A stretch of 64,000 bases of DNA from Antarcticimicrobium sp040365005. GTDB taxonomy: Bacteria > Pseudomonadota > Alphaproteobacteria > Rhodobacterales > Rhodobacteraceae. Location of the stretch: the NCBI RefSeq assembly GCF_040365005.1, contig NZ_BAABWV010000002.1:1-64000 (forward strand), written 5' to 3'. The stretch's first letter is position 1, and every line of letters begins with the position of its first letter. The translations under genes were made by a program, and so were the position numbers. Positions 25,209-33,570 of this stretch are shown here, piece after piece. The notes below the pieces were generated by a model that saw only the letters and a list, made by a program, of their open reading frames with translations, ran no database searches and was not told where the DNA came from.

Positions 25209-26458
25209 CCCGTTATTCTGCCATGGCGGCCATCCTCGCCGCATCCACAGCCCTCGCCAATCCGGCGGCGGCCGAGACCGAACTGACCATGTACTACCCC
25301 ATCGCCGTGGGGGGCTCGCTGACCAAGGTGGTCGACGGCATCGTGGCCGAATTCATGGACGAAAACCCCGACATCAAGGTCAACGCGATCTATGCGGGAA
25401 ACTACGACGACACCCGCATCAAGGCCCTGGCCGCACTGGCCGCCGGTGAGCCTGCGCAACTGGCGGTGATGTTCTCGATCGACGCCTACGACCTGATCGA
25501 ACAGGACCTGATCGTTCCCTTCGAGGCGCTGACAGACGACAGCGCCTGGCTCGACAGCTTCTACCCGGCGCTGATGGCCAACGGAAAAATCGAAGGCCAG
25601 ACCTGGGGCATCCCGTTCCAGCGCTCGACCATCGTCGCTTATTACAACAAGGACATGTTCCGCAAAGCGGGCCTTGATCCCGAACAGGCGCCCACCACTT
25701 GGGACGAGATGGTTGATATGGGCAAGGCGCTGACCACCGACGACCATTATGGCCTGATGATCCCCTCCACCGGCTACCCCTACTGGATGTTCCAGGCGCT
25801 TGCGATCCAGAACGGCAAGGAGCTGATGTCGGATGATGGCACCACCACCTATTTCGACGATCCCGCTGTCGTGGACACGCTGAACTTCTGGAAGAGCCTC
25901 TCGACCGAGCATGGCATCATGCCCGAGGGCACCGTCGAATGGGGCACCCTGCGTCAGGCCTTCCTCGAAGGGGAAACCGCGATGATGTGGCACTCCACCG
26001 GCAACCTGACGGCGGTGAAGAACACGGCCGAGTTCGACTTTGGCGTTGCCATGCTGCCCGGCCAGGAACGTCTGGGCTCTCCCACCGGCGGCGGCAACTT
26101 CTACGTCTTCAAGGACGCGTCGGCGCAAGAGCGCGCCGCGGCTCTGAAGCTGATCCAGTTCATGACCGCGCCCGAGCAGGCCGCCGAATGGTCCATCGCC
26201 ACCGGCTACATGGGGGTCTCTCCCGCGGCCTATGAAACCGATGCGCTGAAGGCCTACACCGCCGAATTTCCGCCCGCCCTGGTGGCGCGGGACCAGTTGG
26301 AACACGCCGTGGCCGAATTCTCGACCTTCGAAACCGCGCGGGTGCGGGACGGGCTGAACGCCGCGATCCAATCGACCCTGACCGGCGACAAGAGCGCCGA
26401 AGACGCCCTGAGCGAGGCGCAGGCAGCGGCAGAGCGCCAGCTTCGCCCATACAAGTAA
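25205..26458 (+). CDS. ABC transporter extracellular solute-binding protein, UgpB-like
   Basis: This 417-residue periplasmic protein has a signal peptide cleaved after PAAA (about residue 23) and the family 1 binding-protein fold: DIKVNAIYAGNYDDTRIKAL near 55, GIPFQRSTIVAYYNKDMF near 135, TTWDEMVDMGKAL near 165 and GGGNFYVFKDAS near 300. The opening MYYPIAVGG after the signal is shared with a UgpB-like subgroup. It binds a sugar, polyol or sugar phosphate. It overlaps the ATPase gene by 4 bases and is followed by a perfect hairpin before the permeases. Confidence 0.92.
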   Translation: MTRYSAMAAILAASTALANPAAAETELTMYYPIAVGGSLTKVVDGIVAEFMDENPDIKVNAIYAGNYDDTRIKALAALAAGEPAQLAVMFSIDAYDLIEQDLIVPFEALTDDSAWLDSFYPALMANGKIEGQTWGIPFQRSTIVAYYNKDMFRKAGLDPEQAPTTWDEMVDMGKALTTDDHYGLMIPSTGYPYWMFQALAIQNGKELMSDDGTTTYFDDPAVVDTLNFWKSLSTEHGIMPEGTVEWGTLRQAFLEGETAMMWHSTGNLTAVKNTAEFDFGVAMLPGQERLGSPTGGGNFYVFKDASAQERAAALKLIQFMTAPEQAAEWSIATGYMGVSPAAYETDALKAYTAEFPPALVARDQLEHAVAEFSTFETARVRDGLNAAIQSTLTGDKSAEDALSEAQAAAERQLRPYK

Positions 26459-26468
26459 TCCAACCCGC

Positions 26469-26494
26469 GAGGGCCTGCCGCATGGCAGGCCCTC
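26469..26494 (+). promoter_or_regulatory. intergenic hairpin between binding protein and permeases
   Basis: GAGGGCCTGCC, loop GCAT and GGCAGGCCCTC form a perfect 11-base-pair stem with a tetraloop, 10 bases after the binding-protein stop and 20 bases before the permease ATG. No T tract follows. It is well placed to stabilise the binding-protein mRNA or partly block transcription into the permease genes. Confidence 0.75.
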
Positions 26495-26514
26495 GTGCCA
26501 CCCAGGGGCCTGCC

Positions 26515-27408
26515 ATGACCGATCCGCTCAAGCTCGAACGCCGCAGACGTGCAATCCACGGTTGGCTTCTGCTATCGCCCGCGCTGGCGATGCTGGCGGT
26601 GTTTGCCCTCTATCCCTCGGTGGCGACCTTCTGGACCTCGCTGTGGTCGCGCGGCACGCGGCGCAATCCCTCCGAATTCATCGGGCTGGAAAATTACCGC
26701 ACCCTGTTGGAGGATCCGACCTTCTGGAAGGTGGTCTGGAACAACCTGCTCTATGCGGGGGTGACCATTCCGGCCTCCATCGCGATTGCACTGATCATGG
26801 CGCTCTGGGCGAATTCCAGGATACCCGCCCGCAGCTTCATCCGCACCGCCTATTTCACGCCCACTGTCCTGCCGATGATCGCGGCGGGCAATCTCTGGCT
26901 GTTTTTCTATACGCCCAGCTTCGGCATCCTGAACAAGATCGGCGCGCTGTTTGGCGCGCAGTCCGTCAACTGGCTGGGCCAGCCCGACACCGCGCTTTGG
27001 GCGATCTGCATCGTGACGATCTGGAAAGAGGCAGGGTTCTTCATGGTCTTTTACCTCGCCGCGCTGCAAACCATCCCGCCCGACCTGAAAGAAGCCGCCG
27101 AGATCGAAGGCGCCAGCCGCTGGACTTACCTGCGCCGCATCGTCCTGCCGCTGCTGATGCCGACGACGCTGTTCATTTTCGTCAATGCGATGATCAATTC
27201 GGTCAAGCTGATCGATCATCTTTTCATCCTGACCAAGGGCGGGCCGTCTGACAGCTCCAAGCTGATCCTCTATTACATCTGGGAAAACGCCTTTGCCTAT
27301 TTCGACCGCCCGGCCGCGGCGGCGATGACGATCTTCGTGCTGATCGTCCTGGGCCTTCTGGCCGCGTTTCAGTTCCTTGTCCTCGATCGCCGGACCCACT
27401 ACCAATGA
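26515..27408 (+). CDS. ABC transporter permease, UgpA/MalF-like
   Basis: This 297-residue inner-membrane permease has six predicted spans (first at about 16-38, LLLSPALAMLAVFALYPSV) and the EAA loop EAAEIEGASRWTYLRRIVLP near 205. The ATG at 26515 lies after the hairpin; an in-frame ATG at 26482 would fall inside its stem and is less likely. It pairs with the next permease, with which it overlaps by 4 bases. Confidence 0.92.
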   Translation: MTDPLKLERRRRAIHGWLLLSPALAMLAVFALYPSVATFWTSLWSRGTRRNPSEFIGLENYRTLLEDPTFWKVVWNNLLYAGVTIPASIAIALIMALWANSRIPARSFIRTAYFTPTVLPMIAAGNLWLFFYTPSFGILNKIGALFGAQSVNWLGQPDTALWAICIVTIWKEAGFFMVFYLAALQTIPPDLKEAAEIEGASRWTYLRRIVLPLLMPTTLFIFVNAMINSVKLIDHLFILTKGGPSDSSKLILYYIWENAFAYFDRPAAAAMTIFVLIVLGLLAAFQFLVLDRRTHYQ

Positions 27409-28205
27409 GCCGCTTCATCGAACCCATCCTCGCCATCGCGCTGGCCATCCTGTGGGTGTCGCCCCTGGTGGTGGCGGTCTGGGCCGCGTTTCACAACGTG
27501 TCGGATGCGATCAACTTTCGCCTCTCCGCCCCGCTTACGCTGGATAACTTCCGCACCGCATGGGACGGGGCGCCTTGGCTGCGCTACTTCCTCAACACCT
27601 TCCTGCTGGTCACGTTGATCCTCGCCGGGCAGTTCCTTCTCTGCACGCTGGCGGGGTTTGCCTTTGCCCAAACCCGGTTCGCCGGACGCGATACGGTGTT
27701 TATCCTTGTCCTGCTCCAGCTGTTCATCCTGCCCGAGGTCCTGATCGTGGAGAATTACCGCGTGGCGGCATCGCTGGGGATTCTGGACAGCCTGTTGGGG
27801 ATAGGCGCCCCTTACATGGCCTCGGCCTTCGGGATGTTCCTGATGCGTCAGGCGTTCAAATCCGTGCCACGTGACCTGGACGAAGCCGCGCGGGTCGAAG
27901 GGTGTTCGACCCTCGGGGTGCTCTGGCGTGTCTACGTGCCTGCGGCGCGCCCCACCTATCTCGCCTATGCGCTGGTCTCGATCTCGACCCACTGGAACAA
28001 TTTTCTCTGGCCCTTGATCGTGACCAATTCCGAAAGCACTCGGCCCCTGACCGTCGGCCTGTCGCTGTTTGCCGCGCCCGAGAACGGGGTCGATATCTCG
28101 GTCATATCAGCGGCCACGATCATGGTGATCGCGCCGCTGCTGATCGGCTTCCTGGTTTTCCAGCGCCAATTCGTGCAGGCGTTCCTGACGGCAGGCGTGA
28201 AGTGA
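27405..28205 (+). CDS. ABC transporter permease, UgpE/MalG-like
   Basis: This 266-residue permease has six predicted spans and the EAA loop DEAARVEGCSTLGVLWRVYV near 160, the normal size for UgpE/MalG-type subunits. It overlaps the preceding permease by 4 bases and closes the DeoR-ATPase-binding protein-permease-permease operon. A strong hairpin (28265-28305) follows. Confidence 0.92.
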   Translation: MSRFIEPILAIALAILWVSPLVVAVWAAFHNVSDAINFRLSAPLTLDNFRTAWDGAPWLRYFLNTFLLVTLILAGQFLLCTLAGFAFAQTRFAGRDTVFILVLLQLFILPEVLIVENYRVAASLGILDSLLGIGAPYMASAFGMFLMRQAFKSVPRDLDEAARVEGCSTLGVLWRVYVPAARPTYLAYALVSISTHWNNFLWPLIVTNSESTRPLTVGLSLFAAPENGVDISVISAATIMVIAPLLIGFLVFQRQFVQAFLTAGVK

Positions 28206-28213
28206 CTGGGGTA

Positions 28214-28238
28214 CCGAACCGGGCTTTGACCGGTTCCT
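28214..28238 (+). terminator. small hairpin after the sugar ABC operon
   Basis: GAACCGG (28216-28222), a 7-base loop and CCGGTTC (28230-28236) lie 10 bases after the last permease stop. Stem strength is moderate and there is no T tract, so it is a weak terminator candidate. Confidence 0.35.
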
Positions 28239-28264
28239 CGTTCAGCCATTCGTTCTCCATGGGA

Positions 28265-28305
28265 CGTGACAGGATGGTGATACAATGGCTCACCATCCTG
28301 TCACG
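28265..28305 (+). terminator. strong 16-base-pair hairpin between sugar ABC operon and rpsD
   Basis: CGTGACAGGATGGTGA (28265-28280) and its exact complement (28290-28305) enclose a 9-base loop. The stem is perfect over 16 pairs. No U-rich tail follows, so it could be a factor-assisted terminator, an mRNA 3' stabiliser or the relic of an inserted palindromic unit. Confidence 0.5.
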
Positions 28306-28546
28306 ACCGGTCGCTACGGTATTACCGGAGAAACCGGTGGCCATGGCTTCGGACAGACTCCGGCGCATCGGGCGGCCCTTCGTTCCGGATCCGCTGTGCT
28401 GAGCCTTACCGGTGAAGATACTGACCGCGCCGACAAGCGTGCGGATGTTGGCGTTCCGGGCATCCGCGCTTCCGTTTCGCCGTGTTCTCGCTTGTCGAAC
28501 GTGTGGACCAGCGGGCAGAGGACCCGGTCGATCGCGAAGGGGGCTG
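28306..28546 (+). other. non-coding stretch before the rpsD promoter
   Basis: No credible gene on either strand. Several ACCGG-containing short repeats lie near 28307-28340 (GACCGGT, TTACCGG, AACCGGT) and can pair with each other. Nothing else is recognised. Confidence 0.4.
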
Positions 28547-28574
28547 TTGACTCTCCCCGCGCCGCTTATATAAG
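28547..28574 (+). promoter_or_regulatory. rpsD promoter with palindromic -10 region
   Basis: TTGACT (28547-28552) and TATAAG (28569-28574) are separated by 16 bases. The -10 box lies in a perfect 14-base palindrome CGCTTATATAAGCG (28563-28576), so a dimeric regulator could block it. The leader from here to the start codon is about 115 bases and is rich in complementary C and G runs (for example CCCCCGCAAGGGG). Confidence 0.55.
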
Positions 28575-28692
28575 CGCGGCTTCATTGGTGTTGGTGGCCC
28601 CCGCAAGGGGACGCCTGTCATGGGGGAGACCCCAAGAGGACAACGCCCTTCATAGTGGCCTCCGGGCCTCGTCTCAAGAAGGAGATCAGACG

Positions 28693-29313
28693 GTGACCAA
28701 ACGCACCTCTGCCAAGTACAAAATTGACCGCCGGATGGGTGAAAACATCTGGGGACGTCCGAAATCCCCGGTCAACCGCCGCGAATACGGCCCCGGCCAG
28801 CACGGCCAGCGCCGCAAGGGCAAGCTCAGCGACTTCGGGATCCAGCTGCGCGCCAAGCAAAAGCTCAAGGGGTATTACGGCGACCTGACCGAAAAGCAGT
28901 TCCGCCGCATCTTCGCCGAGGCCGAGCGGGTCAAGGGCGACACCGGTGAAAACCTGATCGGCCTGCTGGAACGCCGCCTCGACGCGGTCGTCTACCGCGC
29001 CAAGTTCGTGCCGACCGTCTTTGCCGCCCGCCAGTTCGTGAACCACGGCCATGTTCTGGTCAACGGCAAGCGCGTCAACATCCCCTCCTACCGCGTGAAA
29101 GAGGGTGATGTCGTCGAGGTCCGCGAGAAGTCCCGCCAGATGGCGGCGCTGCTCGAGGCGACCCAACTGCCCGAGCGTGATGTGCCCGACTATATCGAGG
29201 CCGATCACTCCAAGATGACCGCGACCTTCGTGCGCACCCCCAACCTGGGCGACGTGCCGTACCCGGTGATGATGGAACCGCACCTGGTCATCGAATTCTA
29301 CGCGCAGAACTAA
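28693..29313 (+). CDS. rpsD: 30S ribosomal protein S4
   Basis: This 206-residue protein is readily recognised: the N-terminal SAKYKIDRRMGENIWGRPKS and the S4 RNA-binding domain (RRLDAVVYRAKFVPTVFAAR, then QFVNHGHVLVNGKRVNIPSY). It binds 16S rRNA early in 30S assembly. The start is GTG with AAGGAG 8 bases upstream. Upstream in-frame sequence lacks protein character. It is monocistronic here, with its own promoter and a bidirectional terminator. Confidence 0.97.
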   Translation: MTKRTSAKYKIDRRMGENIWGRPKSPVNRREYGPGQHGQRRKGKLSDFGIQLRAKQKLKGYYGDLTEKQFRRIFAEAERVKGDTGENLIGLLERRLDAVVYRAKFVPTVFAARQFVNHGHVLVNGKRVNIPSYRVKEGDVVEVREKSRQMAALLEATQLPERDVPDYIEADHSKMTATFVRTPNLGDVPYPVMMEPHLVIEFYAQN

Positions 29314-29348
29314 GCGCCGAAACACGCCTTTTGCCCAAGGGCACAAGG

Positions 29349-29380
29349 AAAAAGGAGCTGCCTTCGGCGGCTCCTTTTTT
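29349..29380. terminator. bidirectional terminator between rpsD and the convergent small gene
   Basis: An A run, the stem GGAGCTGCC/GGCGGCTCC (one G-U pair), a TTC loop region and a run of six T form a classic intrinsic terminator for rpsD. The A run on the left makes it work for the minus-strand gene ending at 29385 only if transcription reads through; its placement is between the two convergent stops. Confidence 0.85.
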
Positions 29381-29384
29381 CGTT

Positions 29385-29789
29385 TCAATAGATCAATTCG
29401 CCGGTCTGCTCGCGGATTCTCCAGACCGACCTGGACGCACGGGCCATCTGGGCCTGCGCCGCCTTGTAGATCACCGGTTTCTTGATCATCTCGGCCAGGT
29501 CATCCTTGTCCTTGTATTTCACAAGGGTCTTGCCGGCGCCCTTGAGGAACGTGGTGATCACCTTCTTCGGCCCCGAGGGCAGCTTGGCCGCGGCACGGAA
29601 CAGCGCTTCGACGAAGCCCATGGCAAAGCTGGCGTTCAGCATCTCCACCAGCATGGCCTGCGCAAAGCCGCAGTCTTCGGTGGTGAATTCCTTGGGCGCC
29701 ACGCTGGTCTTGCCGTAGAGCCAAGTGATGACGTCATGCGCCTGTTTGGGTTTGAGTACAATTTTCTTGGGTTTTTTGAGTTTGGCCAT
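29385..29789 (-). CDS. small conserved-looking protein of unknown function
   Basis: This 134-residue protein is not recognised. It begins MAKLKKPKKIVLKPKQAHDV, is strongly basic (many lysines throughout), has one moderately hydrophobic stretch near 50-70 (MLVEMLNASFAMGFVEALFRAAA) and ends GELIY. There is no signal peptide. The start at 29789 has GGAGG 6 bases upstream; the frame reaches farther back but without protein character. Convergent to rpsD and divergent from hisC. The basic charge hints at nucleic-acid or membrane association, but no domain is visible. Confidence 0.7.
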   Translation of the reverse strand: MAKLKKPKKIVLKPKQAHDVITWLYGKTSVAPKEFTTEDCGFAQAMLVEMLNASFAMGFVEALFRAAAKLPSGPKKVITTFLKGAGKTLVKYKDKDDLAEMIKKPVIYKAAQAQMARASRSVWRIREQTGELIY

Positions 29790-30012
29790 GTCGGCCTCCG
29801 AAACTGATGAACAATAAAAGTGCCCGGCGGTCCTCCTCCGGGCATGGCCCCTGAAAATGCCCGGACCATGGGGCATTCTGGCGCAGCGGCCGCGCCGTTG
29901 ACAAGGATGTTCAGGGAGGGGCTCCTGACCTATGTCGCCCCGCCGCATGAGCTTTGTTGCTTTTCTCCGACCGGTGGGAGCGATAGAACGGGCTCCAGCA
30001 AGGAGCCCCGGA
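29790..30012 (+). promoter_or_regulatory. divergent gap between small gene and hisC
   Basis: This 223-base gap carries no gene. TTGACA at 29898-29903 could be the -35 of a hisC promoter, but a matching -10 at 16-18 bases is not evident. Confidence 0.3.
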
Positions 30013-31095
30013 ATGAGCAAGATCACACCGCAGCCCGGTATCATGGAAATTGCCCTGTACGAGGGCGGCAAGGCCACCATCGCCGGGCGGCATGACGTGC
30101 TCAAGCTGTCCTCGAACGAGAATCCGCTGGGCGCGCCGCCCTCGGCACAGGCCGCGCTGGCCGAGGCCGCCAAGACGCTGCATCGCTATCCCCCGACCGA
30201 CCATGCCGACCTGCGCCAGGCGATCGGCGCGGTGCACGGGCTCGACCCGGCGCGGATCATCTGCGGGGTCGGATCGGACGAGGTGCTGCAATTCGTCTGC
30301 CAGGCGTTCTCCGGTCCGGGCGACGAGATCATCCACACCGAGCACGGGTTCTCGATGTACCCGGTGCTGATCCACATGGCCGGGGCGACCCCGGTCTGCG
30401 TCCCCGAGGCCGAGCGGGTGGTGGATGTCGACGCGATCCTGGCGGCGGTCACCGACAAGACCCGGATCGTGCTGCTGACGAACCCGGGCAATCCGACCGC
30501 GACGATCCTGCCCGAGGGCGAGCTTGAGCGGCTGGCCGACGGGCTGCCCGCGCATGTGCTGCTGGTGATCGACGGCGCCTACACCGAGTATGCCGAGGGC
30601 TACGACGGCGGCGCGGGGCTGGCCGGGGCGCGCCCCAACGTGATCATGACGCGCACCTTTTCCAAGATCTACGGGCTGGGCGGGCTGCGGATCGGCTGGG
30701 GCTATGGCCCCAAGGAATTGATCGACGTGATGACCCGCATCCGCCAGCCCTTCAACCTGTCGGGCGTGCAACTGGCGGCGGCCGAGGCGGCGGTGCGCGA
30801 TCGCGACTGGGTCGAAACCTGCACCGCGCTCAACGCGCGCCAGCGGGCGCGGCTTGTCGGCGCGATCCGGCAGTTGGGTGTGGCCTGCGACGACAGCCAG
30901 ACCAATTTCGTGCTGGCCCGTTTTGCCGATGCAGAGGAGGTGGCCTCGGTCGACCAAGCGCTGCAGGCCGAGGGGATCATCGCGCGCCGGGTCACCGGCT
31001 ATGGCTTTCCCGAGGGGCTGAGGATCACCGTGGGCGACGAGGACCAGACCGGGCGCGTGATCGAGGCCCTGATCAAATGGCGGGAGCAGGCATGA
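30013..31095 (+). CDS. hisC: histidinol-phosphate aminotransferase
   Basis: This 360-residue class I/II aminotransferase has the HisC-type opening KLSSNENPLGAPPSA, NPGNPTATIL near 160, DGAYTEYAEG near 187, the PLP lysine K218 in FSKIYGLGGLRIGW, and a C-terminal LRITVGDED arginine. It transfers the amino group from glutamate to imidazole-acetol phosphate in histidine synthesis; such enzymes often also accept phenylpyruvate or prephenate. AAGGAG precedes the ATG by 8 bases. The overlap with a prephenate dehydrogenase gene suggests a role in aromatic amino acid synthesis too. Confidence 0.92.
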   Translation: MSKITPQPGIMEIALYEGGKATIAGRHDVLKLSSNENPLGAPPSAQAALAEAAKTLHRYPPTDHADLRQAIGAVHGLDPARIICGVGSDEVLQFVCQAFSGPGDEIIHTEHGFSMYPVLIHMAGATPVCVPEAERVVDVDAILAAVTDKTRIVLLTNPGNPTATILPEGELERLADGLPAHVLLVIDGAYTEYAEGYDGGAGLAGARPNVIMTRTFSKIYGLGGLRIGWGYGPKELIDVMTRIRQPFNLSGVQLAAAEAAVRDRDWVETCTALNARQRARLVGAIRQLGVACDDSQTNFVLARFADAEEVASVDQALQAEGIIARRVTGYGFPEGLRITVGDEDQTGRVIEALIKWREQA

Positions 31096-32021
31096 GCGAC
31101 GCACCGATCTATGACCGGGTCGCCCTGATCGGGCTGGGGCTGATCGCCTCGTCGATATTCTGGGCGATGAAACGCGCCGGGCTCGCCGGCGAGGTGACCG
31201 GCTATGCCCGCAGCGAGGCCACTCGCGACACCGCCCGCCGCATCGGGCTGTGCGACCGGGTCTGTGACAGCGCGGCCGAGGCGGTCGAGGGCGCCGACCT
31301 GGTGGTTCTGGCGGTGCCGGTGGGGGCGATGGGCGCGGTCGCGCAGGATATCGCCGCCGCGCTGAAACCGGGTTGCACCGTGACCGACGTGGGCTCGGTC
31401 AAGCGTCACGTGATCGACACGGTGGTACCGAACCTGCCCGAAAACGTACATTTCATCCCCGGTCACCCGCTGGCGGGGACCGAGCATTCCGGCCCGGAGA
31501 GCGGCTTTGCCGAACTGTTCGACAACCGCTGGTGCCTGCTGGTGCCGGTGGACAACCGCTCCTCCGAGCAGGTGGCGCAGTTGCGCGCCCTGTGGGAGGG
31601 GATGGGTGCCCATGTCGACGAGATGGACGCGGATCACCATGACCTCGTGCTGGCGGTGACCAGCCACGCGCCGCACCTGATCGCCTACACGATGGTGGGC
31701 GTCGCCGACGACCTGCGCCGGGTCACCGACAGCGAGGTGATCAAGTATTCCGCCGCCGGGTTCCGTGATTTCACCCGCATCGCGGCCTCGGACCCGACCA
31801 TGTGGCGCGACGTTTTCCTCACCAACAAGGAGGCGACGCTTGAGATCCTCGGTCGGTTCACCGAGGAGCTGTTCGCGCTCCAACGCGCCATTCGCACCGG
31901 CGACGGCCAGCACCTGTTCGATTATTTCACCCGCACCCGCGCCATCCGCCGTGGCATCATCGAGGCCGGGCAGGATACCGACGCCCCCGATTTCGGCCGC
32001 GCCAAGCAGGTGCAGACATGA
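31092..32021 (+). CDS. prephenate/arogenate (cyclohexadienyl) dehydrogenase
   Basis: This 309-residue protein has the N-terminal Rossmann motif (ALIGLGLIASSIFWAM), DVGSVK near 105 and the catalytic-histidine segment HPLAGTEHSGPESG near 128, all diagnostic for TyrA/TyrC. It oxidatively decarboxylates prephenate or arogenate towards tyrosine with NAD(P). The ATG at 31092 overlaps the hisC stop by 4 bases. There is no ACT or chorismate mutase domain, so it is the monofunctional short form. Confidence 0.92.
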   Translation: MSDAPIYDRVALIGLGLIASSIFWAMKRAGLAGEVTGYARSEATRDTARRIGLCDRVCDSAAEAVEGADLVVLAVPVGAMGAVAQDIAAALKPGCTVTDVGSVKRHVIDTVVPNLPENVHFIPGHPLAGTEHSGPESGFAELFDNRWCLLVPVDNRSSEQVAQLRALWEGMGAHVDEMDADHHDLVLAVTSHAPHLIAYTMVGVADDLRRVTDSEVIKYSAAGFRDFTRIAASDPTMWRDVFLTNKEATLEILGRFTEELFALQRAIRTGDGQHLFDYFTRTRAIRRGIIEAGQDTDAPDFGRAKQVQT

Positions 32022-32908
32022 CCGGCGGGCGCCTGGCGGTGCTGTTTGGGCTGGCTGTCCTGGCGCTGCCAGCCGCGGCCCAGGCGCCCGAGCATTCGCC
32101 GCGACCGGTGGCCCGGAGCGCCGTCGACGCGGTCCTGCATCAGGTTCGGTTCCAGACCCATCCGCGCCCGCGCGCCCTTCCTGCTGTCGCCGTTGTCGCT
32201 CCGGTTACTGCCTCCGACACCGCGCAGGCCAGCCGGCCGAAACTGCGCCCGCCCTCGGCCCAGGTCATAAGCGCGGCGGCGCGCCCGGCGTCGCTTCCGT
32301 TCCTCAGCCCCGAGCGGTCCATGTCGCCCTTGTCGCGCCCGAAGGATCTGGAAGAAAAGGTCTTTTTCAAAAAGCTCAAGCGACGCAAGGGCTCGGTCTG
32401 CGGTGACATCGACATCCAGGGCGAACAGGTCGGCCGGGTCAAGGGCAAGCTGCGCGGCTGTGGTGCCGAGGACGCGGTACGGGTGCGCGAGGTGGCCGGC
32501 GTCCGGTTGAGCCAACAGGCGGTGATGACCTGCGACACCGCCCGGGCGCTGAAAACCTGGGTCGAGCGCGGGGTGAAACCGGCGTTTCGCAGCCGTGGAC
32601 CGGTGGTGGAAATGCGCGTTGCCGCCCATTACGTCTGTCGCACCCGCAACCACAAGACCGGCGCGAAGATCTCCGAACATGGCAAGGGGCGGGCGATCGA
32701 CATCTCGGCTTTTGTCATGAAGGACGGCGAGGTGATCACCGTGCTCAAGGGCTGGGGGCAGGGCACCACCCTGCGGCCCCTGCGCCAGGTCTGGAAGGCA
32801 GCCTGTGGCCCCTTCGGCACCGTGCTGGGCCCGGAGTCGGACCGTTATCACCGCGATCATTTCCACGTCGATACCGCACGCTATCGCGGCGGCCCCTACT
32901 GCCGCTGA
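32018..32908 (+). CDS. extensin-like family protein, periplasmic
   Basis: This 296-residue protein has a signal peptide (MTGGRLAVLFGLAVLALPAAA), a proline/alanine-rich, probably disordered stretch to about residue 105, and then the extensin-like C-terminal domain of bacterial proteins, with the metal-site-like motifs SEHGKGRAIDISAF near 225 and RDHFHVDTARYRGG near the end plus four or more conserved cysteines. The H...D...HxH pattern matches LAS-type peptidoglycan peptidases, so a cell-wall role is likely but unproven. It overlaps the dehydrogenase gene by 4 bases, a neighbourhood seen in related bacteria. Confidence 0.85.
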   Translation: MTGGRLAVLFGLAVLALPAAAQAPEHSPRPVARSAVDAVLHQVRFQTHPRPRALPAVAVVAPVTASDTAQASRPKLRPPSAQVISAAARPASLPFLSPERSMSPLSRPKDLEEKVFFKKLKRRKGSVCGDIDIQGEQVGRVKGKLRGCGAEDAVRVREVAGVRLSQQAVMTCDTARALKTWVERGVKPAFRSRGPVVEMRVAAHYVCRTRNHKTGAKISEHGKGRAIDISAFVMKDGEVITVLKGWGQGTTLRPLRQVWKAACGPFGTVLGPESDRYHRDHFHVDTARYRGGPYCR

Positions 32909-32970
32909 GGCGCCCTTTTGTCGGCGCCCGTTTTCCGCTACAGCGCCCGCAACAGGCAAGGGAGAGCCCG

Positions 32971-33501
32971 ATGACCATGTGGGTATTCGGATACGGATCG
33001 TTGTTGTGGAACCCCGGGTTCGACGTGGCCCGGCGCGAGGTCGCGGTGCTGCCCGATTACCATCGCTCGTTCTGCATGCGCTCGATCCACCATCGCGGCA
33101 CCGAGGAGGATCCGGGCCTGGTCCTGGCGCTCGACGCCGCGCCGGGGGCGCGCTGTGCCGGGCTGGCGCTGGCCGTGGCCGAGGGGCAAGAGGCGCGTAC
33201 GCTGGATTACCTGCGCGAGCGCGAACTGATTTCCTCGGCCTACCTGGAAAAGACGCTTGAGGTGCGGTTCCGCGACGGCGGCTCTGCCGAGGCGGTGACC
33301 TATGTGATCGACCCCGACCACGTGCAGTATTGCGGCGGGCTGGCGCTCGAGGAGCAGGCCCGCATCATCGCCCGGGCCGTCGGCGGGCGCGGGCCGAACA
33401 CCGAGTATCTTTTCAATACCGCCGACCACCTTGCCGAGATCGGGCTCAACGATCCGGATCTCGACTGGCTGGCGGGACGTGTCCGCGCGCTCACGGTATA
33501 A
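32971..33501 (+). CDS. gamma-glutamylcyclotransferase, ChaC-like
   Basis: This 176-residue protein opens WVFGYGSLLWNPGF, the GGCT-fold YGSL motif that binds the gamma-glutamyl group, and carries the catalytic glutamate in DYLRERELISSAYLEK near 85. The size fits ChaC/GCG proteins, which cleave glutathione to 5-oxoproline and Cys-Gly in the cytoplasm. It stands alone between the extensin-like gene and the stator-like pair, with GGAGAG upstream of the ATG. Confidence 0.9.
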   Translation: MTMWVFGYGSLLWNPGFDVARREVAVLPDYHRSFCMRSIHHRGTEEDPGLVLALDAAPGARCAGLALAVAEGQEARTLDYLRERELISSAYLEKTLEVRFRDGGSAEAVTYVIDPDHVQYCGGLALEEQARIIARAVGGRGPNTEYLFNTADHLAEIGLNDPDLDWLAGRVRALTV

Positions 33502-33570
33502 AGCCTTGGCGTTGCCGGTAATTATTATGTAGGCTCGCCGCAGAGCAGAGAAAACCAGGACGCACGCCAG

